From contig NZ_BCFL01000023.1 in assembly GCF_002217755.1 (NCBI RefSeq), forward strand, positions 220,635-284,634: 64,000 nucleotides of DNA, given 5' to 3'. This DNA comes from Streptomyces hyaluromycini (GTDB lineage Bacteria; Actinomycetota; Actinomycetes; Streptomycetales; Streptomycetaceae). A program made the position numbers and the translations under genes. Below are positions 1 through 7,532 of the stretch, piece after piece. Below the pieces are notes generated by a model. That model saw nothing but the letters and a program-made list of their open reading frames with translations, had not been told where the DNA came from and did not search any database. How positions within the stretch are numbered: position 1 is the stretch's first letter; each line of letters begins with the position of its first letter.

Positions 1-1104
1 TACCGAGTCGGGCGTCATCGGCCGTCCTTCCCTGGGGTCGGCGGAAAAGGGGAAGGAACTCCTGTCGAGCCTCGCGGATTCCTTCGGCGCGATTTTCGAA
101 CTGCTCACCGCCGGGCGGGAGTAGCGCAGTCCGGCGTACCAGCGGACCACCAGGACCACCAGGCCCGGCAGGGCCGCCACGAAGCTGAGGACGCCGTAGA
201 CGACCGCGGTGGCGAAGCCGCTGTCCGCACCGAGGCCGGCCGCGGCGAACGCCCAGGCGGTGACGCCCTCCCGGGGGCCCCAGCCGCCGACGTTCAGCGG
301 CAGGCCCATGGCGACCAGGGCGAGGACGGCGATCGGGACGAGGACGGCCACGGAGGCGGCCGAGCCGGCGACCCGGGCGGCCACCACGAACATTCCGACG
401 TGCCCGGCGAGGATGGCCGCCGAGGAGAGCGCGACGCCCGGCCCGTTCCGCCGCGACAGCAGCGCGCGGCGGGCCTCGCCGAGGGTGGCGCGCAGGGCTC
501 CGCCGCGCTTGCCCGGGGACTTGTTCATACGGACGGCGACCACGATCGCGCCGGCGCCGGCCAGCCCGGCCGCCGCCAGCGGGGCGAAGCTGCGCACCTC
601 GTCGCGGACCGGCGAGGGCAGGATCAGCAGCGCGCCCGCGCCGAAGACCGTCAACGCGATCTGCCCGGCGGTCCGTTCGAGGACGACGGCGCGGACCCCG
701 CGCCCGATGTCGCCCTCGCTCTGTCCGTGCCGGACCGCCCGGTGCACGTCGCCGAGCACCCCGCCGGGCAGGGCCGCGTTCAGGAACAGCGCCCGGTAGT
801 AGTCGCCGACGGCGGGCCCGAGGGGGAGCCGCAGGCCGAGGCTGCGGGCCACCAACTGCCAGCGCCAGGCGCTCAGCACGGTCGTGACCGCGCCGACCGC
901 GAGGCCGATGACCAGCGTCGGGGTGTCGATCCGGCGCAGTCCGTCGAGGAAGACGCCGGTGCCGAGCCGCCACAGCAGCACGGCGATGATGGCGGCTCCG
1001 GCGACGGTGCCCAGGTGGGTGCGGAGGGCCCGGAGGTTGAGGCGCCGGGGCACGGCGAGCGGGGCGACGGGCGCGGTCTCCCTGACCAGGGTGGGGGTGC
1101 TCAT
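1..1104 (-). CDS. Lysylphosphatidylglycerol synthase TM-region (flippase-like) protein, 3' end open at window edge
   Basis: Read on the minus strand from ATG at 1104 (M-S-T-P-T-L-V-R-E-T), the frame has no stop before base 1. The product is a polytopic membrane protein with about eight hydrophobic segments. It carries the family's conserved patches A-L-F-L-N-A-A-L-P-G-G-V-L-G-D, R-A-V-V-L-E-R-T-A-G-Q and P-L-N-V-G-G-W-G-P-R-E-G. This is the TM domain of MprF/AglD-type proteins without an aminoacyl-transferase domain, a family linked to flipping of lipid-linked groups. Recognisable homology ends near base 127; the remaining 40 codons run antisense to the creatininase tail. The ATG overlaps the stop of the methyltransferase by 4 bp, so the two are probably cotranscribed. 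The substrate is unknown. Confidence 0.75.
   Translation of the reverse strand, partial: MSTPTLVRETAPVAPLAVPRRLNLRALRTHLGTVAGAAIIAVLLWRLGTGVFLDGLRRIDTPTLVIGLAVGAVTTVLSAWRWQLVARSLGLRLPLGPAVGDYYRALFLNAALPGGVLGDVHRAVRHGQSEGDIGRGVRAVVLERTAGQIALTVFGAGALLILPSPVRDEVRSFAPLAAAGLAGAGAIVVAVRMNKSPGKRGGALRATLGEARRALLSRRNGPGVALSSAAILAGHVGMFVVAARVAGSAASVAVLVPIAVLALVAMGLPLNVGGWGPREGVTAWAFAAAGLGADSGFATAVVYGVLSFVAALPGLVVLVVRWYAGLRYSRPAVSSSKIAPKESARLDRSSFPFSADPREGRPMTPDSV
2..124 (+). CDS. Creatininase-family protein, C-terminal end (partial)
   Basis: The window opens inside this reading frame, so only the last 40 residues and the TAG stop are visible. They read as a creatininase-family tail: an E-S-G-V-I-G-x-P-S-L-G-S-A-E-K-G segment followed by an amphipathic helix. 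The family includes metal-dependent amidohydrolases such as creatininase, MftE and the archaeal ArfB formamide hydrolase of riboflavin/F420 synthesis. No metal ligands lie in the visible part. Next to a tetrahydropterin-synthase homologue, an ArfB-like deformylase role is an attractive inference but is not shown. The frame is antisense to the open 3' end of the neighbouring membrane-protein gene. Confidence 0.6.
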   Translation, partial: TESGVIGRPSLGSAEKGKELLSSLADSFGAIFELLTAGRE

Positions 1105-2120
1105 GAGGTGCCTCCGGTCGGCCGGGCGAGCGCGAGCAGGTCACTGTGGTGCACGACGACCCGCAGTTCGCCGGCCGCGTTGGCGGCGAGCCGCTCGGCC
1201 AGGTAGGCGTCGGCGCGCTCGGCCAGTTCGGGGCGCTGCTCGACGGCCGCGCCGACCCAGCCGCGCAGCCACTGCTCGGTGAGCGCCTTCTCGTCGGGGC
1301 CGAGCCGCCACGGGCTGGGGTGCACCTTCACGGTGGCGCCCCGGTCGGCGAACGCCTCGCAGGCGGCCGTGACCGCGTCCGGGCCGAGCATCCCGCCGCG
1401 CCGCTGGTGGGCGTTGAACGCCTCGGCGAGCTCCGCGTCCAGCGGGTGGGAGGGGGTCAGCTCGACCCGCCCGGCGACCGACAGGGTGAGCAGCGCGGGG
1501 CAGCCGGCACCGGCGCAGGCCGCGGCGAGGGTGTCGATCTCCTCCCGGGTGAGCACGTCGAGCAGCGCGGACGCGGTCACCAGGGAGGCGCCGATCAGCG
1601 CGTCCGGGGTGAGGCGGGCGACGTCACCGCGCCGGGTCTCCACCGTGACCCGGCTGCCGTCGGCGGCCGCGCGCGGCGAGGCGACGGCGGCGAAGTGCAG
1701 CAGGTAGGGGTCGCGGTCGTGCAGGATCCAGTGCTGGGAGCCGTCCAGGCGGGGCGCCAGCCAGCGGCCCATGGAGCCGGTACCGCAGCCCAGGTCGTGT
1801 ACGACGACGCCCGCCTTGCCGGGGAGGTTGGCCAGCCGGATCCGCAGCGGGTCCAGCAGGTCGTGCGCCCGGGCGGCCGCGTCCGCGCTCTCCCGCAGCT
1901 CCAGCCACTCGGGGGCGTACCGCGGCGGCTCCTCGGGCCCGGCCTCCCGCAGCCGTACGGTGGCCCGCTCGCCCGGACGCGCGACGGGACCGGCCCCGGC
2001 GATCACCTCGGAGGGCTCCTGTTCGCGTTCTCGTGCCACTCCTGCATCCGTAACATCCGTCGGCCCGGGCTGCGCGGGGATCGCGCCGACCGGAGCAGTG
2101 GTCGTGGTCTCGCTGGTCAT
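1101..2120 (-). CDS. Class I SAM-dependent methyltransferase
   Basis: 339 residues. After a low-complexity, Thr/Pro-rich first 50 residues, the Rossmann methyltransferase core begins with motif I V-V-H-D-L-G-C-G-T-G-S-M-G, which binds S-adenosylmethionine. An acidic residue ends strand 2 (I-L-H-D-R-D). It should be cytosolic. The start at 2120 overlaps the glycosyltransferase stop by 4 bp (ATGA), and its own stop overlaps the ATG of the flippase-like gene. Translation of all three is therefore probably coupled. The substrate cannot be read from the sequence; context suggests the glycosylated product of the adjacent glycosyltransferase. Confidence 0.8.
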   Translation of the reverse strand: MTSETTTTAPVGAIPAQPGPTDVTDAGVAREREQEPSEVIAGAGPVARPGERATVRLREAGPEEPPRYAPEWLELRESADAAARAHDLLDPLRIRLANLPGKAGVVVHDLGCGTGSMGRWLAPRLDGSQHWILHDRDPYLLHFAAVASPRAAADGSRVTVETRRGDVARLTPDALIGASLVTASALLDVLTREEIDTLAAACAGAGCPALLTLSVAGRVELTPSHPLDAELAEAFNAHQRRGGMLGPDAVTAACEAFADRGATVKVHPSPWRLGPDEKALTEQWLRGWVGAAVEQRPELAERADAYLAERLAANAAGELRVVVHHSDLLALARPTGGTS

Positions 2121-3319
2121 GCGGCCCTCCGGGGTTCGTCGGGGAGCCGCAGCAGGACTCCGGCCAGGCTGCGGGCGGTGGTCGCCCAGCCGTCGAGCGC
2201 CGCCCGCCGGCCGCGCGCGGCGGCCTTGAGGCGGCGGCGTACGTCCGCCTCGCCGAACCAGCCGCGCAGTTCGGCGGCGAGCGCGGCGGGGTCCTCCGGC
2301 GGCACGAGGATGCCGGGCACCCCGCCGTCGGGAGCGCGGCCGACCGCCTCGGGCAGTCCGCCGACGTCGGTGGCGAGCACCGGGATGCCCCGGGCGAGGG
2401 CCTCGGTGACGGCCATGCCGTAGGTCTCGGCGTACGAGGTGAGGACCATCAGGTCGGCGGCCGCGTAGCTGGCGTCGAGGTCGGCGCCGGAGCGCGGGCC
2501 CGCGAGGTGCAGCCGGTCGGTCAGCCCGTGCTCGGCGATGAGCGAGCGCAGGTGGGCGACGTACTCGGGGTCCTGGCCGAGTCCGCCGACACAGGTGCAG
2601 GTCCACGGCAGGTCCCGGACCGCCGCGAGCGCCTCCACCAGCCGGTGCTGGCCCTTGCGCGGGGTGACGGCGGCGACGCACAGCAGGTGCGAGACGCCGT
2701 CGGTGCCGCCGGCCAGCGGGGCGATGTCGGCGCCCGGGGCGGCGACATGGACCCGGTCGGGGGCCAGGCCGTGGTGCGAGACCAGCCGTCGTACCGCCCA
2801 GTCGCTGGTCGCGATCACGGCGGGTACGGCGCGCAGCACCGCGCGCTCCCGGGCGTCGAGGTCGGCGGCCACGGCCCGGTCGAGCCCGGTCTCGTCGCCG
2901 AGCGGCAGGTGCACGAGGACGGCGAGCCGCAGCCGCTCCGCCTCCGGGACGATGATCTCCGGGACGCCGCAGGCGACCAGGCCGTCGAGGAGGACGGTCG
3001 CGCCGTCGGGCAGTTCCCGCAGGGTGCGGGCGAGGCCGTCCCGGGCGGCCTGCTCGGGGCGCGGCCAGGAGCCGTCCGCCGTGTGCCGGGTGACCTGCCA
3101 GCCGAAGCCGGGCAGGTCCAGGCAGACCCGCCGGTCGTAGGCGTTGCCGCCGCTCGGCTGGGCCGGGTCGTCGACACCGCCCGGCATGACGAAGTGCACG
3201 TTGCGCAGGGACATGGGGAGGATCCCGATGTTCGCGGGGGCTTCGCCGGCGGCGGTGGCCGCGCGCGGCGCGGGCACGTAGGTGAGGGCCGACGGGCGGC
3301 CGATGGCCATGTCGGTCAC
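2117..3319 (-). CDS. GT4-family glycosyltransferase
   Basis: 400 residues, GT-B fold. The N-terminal half has the acceptor-side fold. The C-terminal half has the GT4 hallmarks: a phosphate-loop-like V-A-A-V-T-P-R-K-G-Q-H-R and the E-x7-E nucleotide-sugar motif in A-E-T-Y-G-M-A-V-T-E-A-L, followed by G-I-P-V-L-A-T-D-V-G-G-L-P-E. It should transfer a sugar from an NDP- or GDP-donor with retention. The ATG overlaps the stop of the upstream tetrahydropterin-synthase homologue by 4 bp and its own stop overlaps the methyltransferase start, so it is the middle of a tightly coupled operon. Acceptor and donor are not determinable. Confidence 0.85.
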   Translation of the reverse strand: MTDMAIGRPSALTYVPAPRAATAAGEAPANIGILPMSLRNVHFVMPGGVDDPAQPSGGNAYDRRVCLDLPGFGWQVTRHTADGSWPRPEQAARDGLARTLRELPDGATVLLDGLVACGVPEIIVPEAERLRLAVLVHLPLGDETGLDRAVAADLDARERAVLRAVPAVIATSDWAVRRLVSHHGLAPDRVHVAAPGADIAPLAGGTDGVSHLLCVAAVTPRKGQHRLVEALAAVRDLPWTCTCVGGLGQDPEYVAHLRSLIAEHGLTDRLHLAGPRSGADLDASYAAADLMVLTSYAETYGMAVTEALARGIPVLATDVGGLPEAVGRAPDGGVPGILVPPEDPAALAAELRGWFGEADVRRRLKAAARGRRAALDGWATTARSLAGVLLRLPDEPRRAA

Positions 3320-3714
3320 AGGGCACGCTCGTAACTCGCCCAGGCGACGTGGGACTCGTGGAGGGTGACGGTCAGTCCGGCGAGGCCCTTGGCACCCTCG
3401 CCCAGCGCGCCCTTCTCGATGCGCTCGGCGAGCCGGTCGGCGATGACCTTCGCGAGGAACTCCGTGGAGGTGTTGATCCCGGCGAAGTCGGGCTCGTTGT
3501 CCAGGTTTCTGTAGTTCAGCTCGCTGACCACGGCGCCGAGTTCCTGGGTGGCAAGACCGATGTCGACGACGATGTTGTCGTCGTCCAGCTGTTCACGCCG
3601 GAAGGTGGCGTCCACGAGGAACGTGGCGCCGTGCAGTCGCTGCGCGGGCCCGAACACCTCGCCGCGGAAACTGTGGGCGATCATGATGTGATCGCGGACG
3701 GTGATGCTGAACAA
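3316..3714 (-). CDS. 6-pyruvoyl/6-carboxy-tetrahydropterin synthase family protein (QueD/PTPS-like)
   Basis: 132 residues, the normal length of a T-fold PTPS/QueD subunit. Conserved parts are the first zinc-type histidine in I-A-H-S-F, the N-T-S-T-E-F pterin-side segment, the C-terminal glutamate in L-H-E-S-H-V-A-W, and the L-N-Y-x-N-L-D turn. Two canonical positions differ: the usual H-G-H zinc pair reads H-G-A, and the catalytic cysteine just before it is absent (G-P-A-Q-R-L-H-G). The reaction may therefore not be the textbook one. The start is TTG at 3714, chosen because the family normally begins M-F-S-I and because GGAGGG sits 7 nt upstream. It leads the operon with the glycosyltransferase, methyltransferase and flippase-like genes. 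Confidence 0.8.
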   Translation of the reverse strand: MFSITVRDHIMIAHSFRGEVFGPAQRLHGATFLVDATFRREQLDDDNIVVDIGLATQELGAVVSELNYRNLDNEPDFAGINTSTEFLAKVIADRLAERIEKGALGEGAKGLAGLTVTLHESHVAWASYERAL

Positions 3715-3874
3715 CGGACGACCCTCCAGGTGCGGCGCGTCTGGTCCCCCGGCTGATCCCTGCCGGGGGATGCCCTTAATACGGCTCTTGGCTTCCCCGC
3801 GTTCAGTCCACTCTCACTCTTTTCTCAGGTCAGGACCTCTTGGCGAACCGCGCCGGACGTCATTGGACGTTCCG

Positions 3875-4858
3875 TCAGCCGATGTCGCCGTAGCGGACCC
3901 GGTGACAGAGGGCGGGGATCTCCCCGGAGGCGAGCTTCGGGAGCACCTCCGGCAGCTCTTCGAACGCGCTTTCCCCGGTGATGAGGGCGTCCAGCGCCGG
4001 GTCGGCCAGCAGGTCCAGGGCCAGGGCGAGCCGGTCGGCGTACGTGCGGCCGGCGCGGGCGGCCGGGGAGACGGTGCCGACCTGGCTGCTGCGCACGGTG
4101 AGCCGGCGGGAGTGGAAGGCCTCGCCGAGCGGGAGGGCGATGCGCCGGTCGCCGTACCAGCTCAGGTCGAGGACCGTGCCCTCCGGCGCGAGGAGTTCCA
4201 GGGCACGGGTGAGGCCCTGCTCGGTGGCGCTGGCGTGCACGACGAGGTCGCAGTCGCCGAAGGCCTCCTCGGGGGCCGCGAAGTCCACGCCGAGGGCCTC
4301 GGCGGTCTTGGCCCGGGCCGGGTCGGCGTCGACCAACTGGAGCCGCAGCCCGGGGAAGCGGGCGAGCAGGGCGGCGACCGAGCAGCCGACCATGCCGCCG
4401 CCGATCACCGCGATCCGGTCGCCGACCAGCGGCGCCGCGTCCCAGAGGGCGTTCACGGCGGTCTCGACCGTGCCCGCGAGTACCGCACGCGCCGGTGGTA
4501 CCCGCTCCGGTACCACCGTCACCGCGCTCACCGGAACGACGTAACGCGTCTGATGCGGATACAGACAGAAGACCGTACGCCCGATCAGCCCATCGGGGCC
4601 CTGCTCGACCACGCCGACGCTGAGGTAGCCGTACTTCACCGGACCGGGGAAGTCGCCCTCCTGGAACGGCGCCCGCATCACGGCGTGTTGGCTCTCCGGC
4701 ACCCCGCCCCTGAACACCAGTGTCTCGGTGCCACGGCTGACTCCCGAGTACAGCGAGCGCACCAGGACCTCGCCCTCGCCGGGCTCCGCGAGGGTGACGT
4801 CACGCAGCTCTCCGTGGCCCGGAGAGCGGAGCCAGAACGCGCGGGCCGAGGAGTTCAT
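3875..4858 (-). CDS. MDR-family (alcohol dehydrogenase-like) oxidoreductase lacking zinc ligands
   Basis: 327 residues. It has a GroES-like N-terminal domain and an NAD(P)-binding Rossmann domain with A-V-I-G-G-G-M-V-G-C. The segment S-G-V-S-R-G-T-E-T replaces the usual Cys-containing catalytic-zinc motif, and no structural four-Cys lobe is visible. It resembles the zinc-free BchC-like branch of the medium-chain dehydrogenases. ATG at 4858 is preferred over the one at 4864 because AGGAGG lies six bases before it; the earlier ATG would abut the Shine-Dalgarno. It is separated by 160 bp from the tetrahydropterin-synthase homologue on the same strand and is divergent from the phosphatidyltransferase. 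Substrate unknown. Confidence 0.75.
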   Translation of the reverse strand: MNSSARAFWLRSPGHGELRDVTLAEPGEGEVLVRSLYSGVSRGTETLVFRGGVPESQHAVMRAPFQEGDFPGPVKYGYLSVGVVEQGPDGLIGRTVFCLYPHQTRYVVPVSAVTVVPERVPPARAVLAGTVETAVNALWDAAPLVGDRIAVIGGGMVGCSVAALLARFPGLRLQLVDADPARAKTAEALGVDFAAPEEAFGDCDLVVHASATEQGLTRALELLAPEGTVLDLSWYGDRRIALPLGEAFHSRRLTVRSSQVGTVSPAARAGRTYADRLALALDLLADPALDALITGESAFEELPEVLPKLASGEIPALCHRVRYGDIG

Positions 4859-4902
4859 CGGCATCCTCCTGAACGATCGGGAAGTTGTTCACGTACCGAG
4901 AT

Positions 4903-4935
4903 GTGCACAGCGAGAAGTGCACAGTCCGCGCACAG
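4903..4935. promoter_or_regulatory. Direct repeats GTGCACAG in divergent promoter region
   Basis: Between the MDR gene (start 4858, minus) and the phosphatidyltransferase (start 4981, plus), GTGCACAG occurs at 4903-4910 and 4917-4924, 14 bp apart. A near copy, GCGCACAG, lies at 4928-4935. Repeats in a short divergent intergenic region suggest an operator, but no cognate regulator is adjacent. Confidence 0.35.
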
Positions 4936-4980
4936 TACGCGGCGTTGATCGACTCTGTCACTCGGCCGGAGGAACGTGCG

Positions 4981-5799
4981 GTGGCCCTGAACAACACTTA
5001 CGAAGCCAGGCTGGTCCAGCAGGAGACCGCTGTGGGAGCGGGCGTGCAGGTCCTGCTGCTGGCCCTGCTCGGGACGGCGATCGGCATGGGGCCGGCCGGC
5101 TGGCTGACGGGTCTCGCGTTCGCGATAGCCACCTGGGCGGTCCTGTCCCGGGCCCTGCACCGCACCCGGCCGCGCTCCTTCGGTCCCGCCAACCGGGTGA
5201 CCCTCGGCCGCGCGATCCTGGTCGGCGGCGTGACCGCCCTGGTCGCCGACTCCTTCGAGAGCTCCCCGCCGGTCACGCTGCTGGTCGGCCTGACGGCCGT
5301 GGCCCTCATCCTCGACGGCGTGGACGGCAAGGTGGCCCGCCGCACGGGTACGTCGACGGCCCTGGGCGCCCGCTTCGACATGGAGGTCGACGCGTTCCTG
5401 ATCCTGGTGCTGAGCGTGTACGTCTCGACGCAGCTGGGCCCGTGGGTCCTCCTCATCGGCGGGATGCGCTACGCGTTCGTCGCGGCGGCGAAGGCCGCGC
5501 CCTGGCTGAACGCCCCGCTGCCGCACTCCATGGCCCGCAAGACGGTCGCCGCGATGCAGGGCATCTGCCTGCTGCTGGCCGGTGCGGACCTGCTGCCGCA
5601 CCTGGCCAACCTGGGCGTGGTGCTGCTGGCGCTCGGCTCCCTGGTGTGGTCCTTCGGGCGGGATGTGGCATGGCTGTGGCGCAACGCGCGGAACACGCGG
5701 CCGGCGATGCCGGTGCTGGAGGTGCCGGCGGAGGCGTCCATGGAGACTTCGGAGACGTCCGTCGAGGGCATCGAGATGCTGGAGCTGGCGGTGCGCTGA
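4981..5799 (+). CDS. CDP-alcohol phosphatidyltransferase family protein
   Basis: 272 residues from GTG 4981, chosen because GGAGGA lies 7 nt upstream; the open frame extends further back but without a better start. It is an integral membrane enzyme with about six TM segments and the complete family signature D-G-x2-A-R-x8-G-x3-D-x3-D: D-G-V-D-G-K-V-A-R-R-T-G, then G-A-R-F-D-M-E-V-D. It should exchange CMP of a CDP-alcohol (CDP-diacylglycerol or similar) for an alcohol acceptor at the cytoplasmic membrane. It is divergent from the MDR gene. Proximity to a flippase-like protein and a glycosyltransferase suggests a lipid-linked product, which is an inference. Confidence 0.85.
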   Translation: MALNNTYEARLVQQETAVGAGVQVLLLALLGTAIGMGPAGWLTGLAFAIATWAVLSRALHRTRPRSFGPANRVTLGRAILVGGVTALVADSFESSPPVTLLVGLTAVALILDGVDGKVARRTGTSTALGARFDMEVDAFLILVLSVYVSTQLGPWVLLIGGMRYAFVAAAKAAPWLNAPLPHSMARKTVAAMQGICLLLAGADLLPHLANLGVVLLALGSLVWSFGRDVAWLWRNARNTRPAMPVLEVPAEASMETSETSVEGIEMLELAVR

Positions 5800-5814
5800 C
5801 CCGGGGACAGCAGA

Positions 5815-5846
5815 GGGGCCCGGACCGAGAGATCGGTCCGGGCCCC
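5815..5846. terminator. Strong hairpin terminator after the phosphatidyltransferase
   Basis: A perfect 14-bp stem (GGGGCCCGGACCGA at 5815-5828 with its complement at 5833-5846) and a 4-nt loop begin 16 bp after the stop codon. It lies between convergent genes and could serve both strands. Confidence 0.75.
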
Positions 5847-5853
5847 TTCTGGT

Positions 5854-5926
5854 TTGCCAACGGGCGTTGGCCTACAGGCGGTTGCCAACGGGCGTTGGCC
5901 TACAGGCGGTTGCCTACAGGCGTTGA
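5854..5926. repeat. 28-bp tandem repeat, two full copies plus a partial
   Basis: A 28-bp unit occurs at 5854-5881 and again, identically, at 5882-5909; a degenerate partial copy continues to about 5926. Each full unit contains the inverted repeat GCCAACGGGCGTTGGC (7-bp arms). It abuts the stop of the YcnI-type gene. Confidence 0.8.
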
Positions 5927-5927
5927 C

Positions 5928-6662
5928 CTACGACCGTGCGCCCCGCGTGCGTACGACGGCGAACGCGGCCGCCGCCAGGCCCAGGGCGCCGACGATCAGG
6001 CCCGCGATGCCGAGGCCGCGGGCGGTCGAGTCACTGGAGTCGGCGGCCGCCGTCGTCGCCTTGGCGCTGGTCTTGGCGGCCGGCGCGGCCGACGTGGCGG
6101 AGTCGTCGCCCGCCGCCGTGAGCTTGAGCGTCGGCGCCGGGTTCTCCGGCTCGTCGCCTCCGCTCTGCGCCTCCTCGATCCAGCGGACGACCTTTCCGTC
6201 GGAGTACGTCTGCAGGGTCTTGAAGGTCAGCTGGTCGGTGTCCTCCGGCAGCTGCCCGAAGGCGACGTCGAAGTCCTGGTACTGGCCGGCGCCGATCTTG
6301 CCGCCGGTCCAGGTGATCTCGGAGGCGGCCTCGGTGATGGTGCCGTCGTCGGTCTTGACGGGCGTCTTGAGCTTGGTGGTGGTCACCTTGGCGGTCCAGC
6401 CGTCCTGCGGGGTGACGAGGACGCCCAGGACCGGGTGGTCGGTGGGCAGGTAGACCTGGACCTTGGTGGTGGCGGCGGTGTTCTCCTCGTTGGGGACCCG
6501 GAAGGTCAGTACACCGTCGGTGGCGCCCTTGGCGTAGCTCTCGGGGTGGACGGTGACGTGCGCCGAGGCGACGCCGGCGGCGACGAGGACCGAGGCGGCG
6601 GTGACCGCGGTGACGGTGGCGGCGCGGCGGAGGGTGAGGCGAGTCGCAGAGACAGCAGGCAT
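5928..6662 (-). CDS. YcnI-type (DUF1775) copper-associated exported protein
   Basis: 244 residues. A Sec signal peptide ends in V-A-S-A, and the mature protein begins with His: A-H-V-T-V-H-P. An N-terminal histidine after cleavage is the known copper-binding feature of YcnI proteins. The beta-sandwich DUF1775 domain covers about residues 36-175 and ends in the conserved V-R-W-I-E segment. A Ser/Ala/Thr-rich stalk and a C-terminal TM helix with an R-T-R-G-A-R-S tail anchor it outside the membrane. It sits downstream of the Met/His-rich membrane gene on the same strand (42 bp gap). The SCO-like or copper-chaperone partner often found downstream of ycnI is absent. Confidence 0.85.
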   Translation of the reverse strand: MPAVSATRLTLRRAATVTAVTAASVLVAAGVASAHVTVHPESYAKGATDGVLTFRVPNEENTAATTKVQVYLPTDHPVLGVLVTPQDGWTAKVTTTKLKTPVKTDDGTITEAASEITWTGGKIGAGQYQDFDVAFGQLPEDTDQLTFKTLQTYSDGKVVRWIEEAQSGGDEPENPAPTLKLTAAGDDSATSAAPAAKTSAKATTAAADSSDSTARGLGIAGLIVGALGLAAAAFAVVRTRGARS

Positions 6663-6704
6663 GAGTGAGTCGATCTCCGTACGAGTGAAGTCTGTTAGAG
6701 AGTC

Positions 6705-7355
6705 TTACTGGTGTTGGACCGGGTACGGGATCGGGTTCGGGGGGCCGCGTCGGCTCACCGCGTGCCGCAGCGCGAGCAGCGGGCTGGGCCGTATCGGGCC
6801 GGCCGGGGCCAGGCGGAGGCCGTCGGCCGGGGCGGGCAGCGGGGCGTCGTGCCACCAGGCGGCCAGACCGGGCACGAGCGCGGCCGTCCGCCTCAGCAGC
6901 GACCACAGCGCGGCCTCGCCGCGCCGCAGCCACCAGGAGGCGACGAGCGCGGCGACGACATGGGCGACGGTGGCGTGCGCGGTCAGGACGTGGACGTGCG
7001 GGTGCAGCTGCGCCATACCGGCCCCGCCGCCCATACCGGCCATGGCATGACCGTGCATGCGCATGGGGGCCATGGTCACGGCGGGCGCGGGAGCCGGGGT
7101 GGCCGCGCGGGCCGCGTCGAAGCCGAAGTGCAGACCGGCCTGGGTGAGGAGCATGCCGATACCGATCTCCGGCAGCCCGCGCTCACGCCCCGCGAGGGCG
7201 CGAACCAGGGCGAACACGGCGACGAAGCCGGCAACGTCGGCCCACAGCGGCGGCATGTCGCCCATGGCCAGCCCGTGGCCGGCGGCAGCCAGCAGCACAC
7301 ACACCGCGGCGAACACCGCGGCACGCAGGCTCCGTACCGCCGGTGACGCATCCAT
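6705..7355 (-). CDS. Met/His-rich integral membrane protein
   Basis: 216 residues from ATG 7355, preferred over an upstream GTG because GGGAGGA lies about 9 nt before it. There are four or five hydrophobic helices. The central loop is rich in methionine and histidine (M-A-P-M-R-M-H-G-H-A-M-A-G-M, then L-H-P-H-V-H-V), a composition typical of extracytoplasmic copper handling. The C-terminal 50 residues are Pro/Arg-rich and probably cytosolic. It directly precedes the YcnI-type gene and is probably cotranscribed. No exact family name is assigned; a copper-related role is inferred from composition and neighbour. Confidence 0.6.
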   Translation of the reverse strand: MDASPAVRSLRAAVFAAVCVLLAAAGHGLAMGDMPPLWADVAGFVAVFALVRALAGRERGLPEIGIGMLLTQAGLHFGFDAARAATPAPAPAVTMAPMRMHGHAMAGMGGGAGMAQLHPHVHVLTAHATVAHVVAALVASWWLRRGEAALWSLLRRTAALVPGLAAWWHDAPLPAPADGLRLAPAGPIRPSPLLALRHAVSRRGPPNPIPYPVQHQ

Positions 7356-7532
7356 GGTGAGCGATCCTCCCACGGTCGGGTGGTACGCGCGGCGCGGACG
7401 CCCCGTTCACTCACGGCTGGGGTTTTCCGGTGCGATGGCCTCGGTTTGCTGTGAGGGGACGGGTGCCGGTCGCCGCGCCAGGGGGTTCCGCCTGATCACC
7501 GCCGAGGGCGCGCGGACCCCCCCAAGCGCTCC

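Noticed and set aside
1101..3326. A 741-codon open frame on the minus strand spanning the glycosyltransferase and methyltransferase.
   Set aside because: Its first half is an Arg/Pro-rich shadow of the glycosyltransferase in another frame; only the methyltransferase part from 2120 is real.
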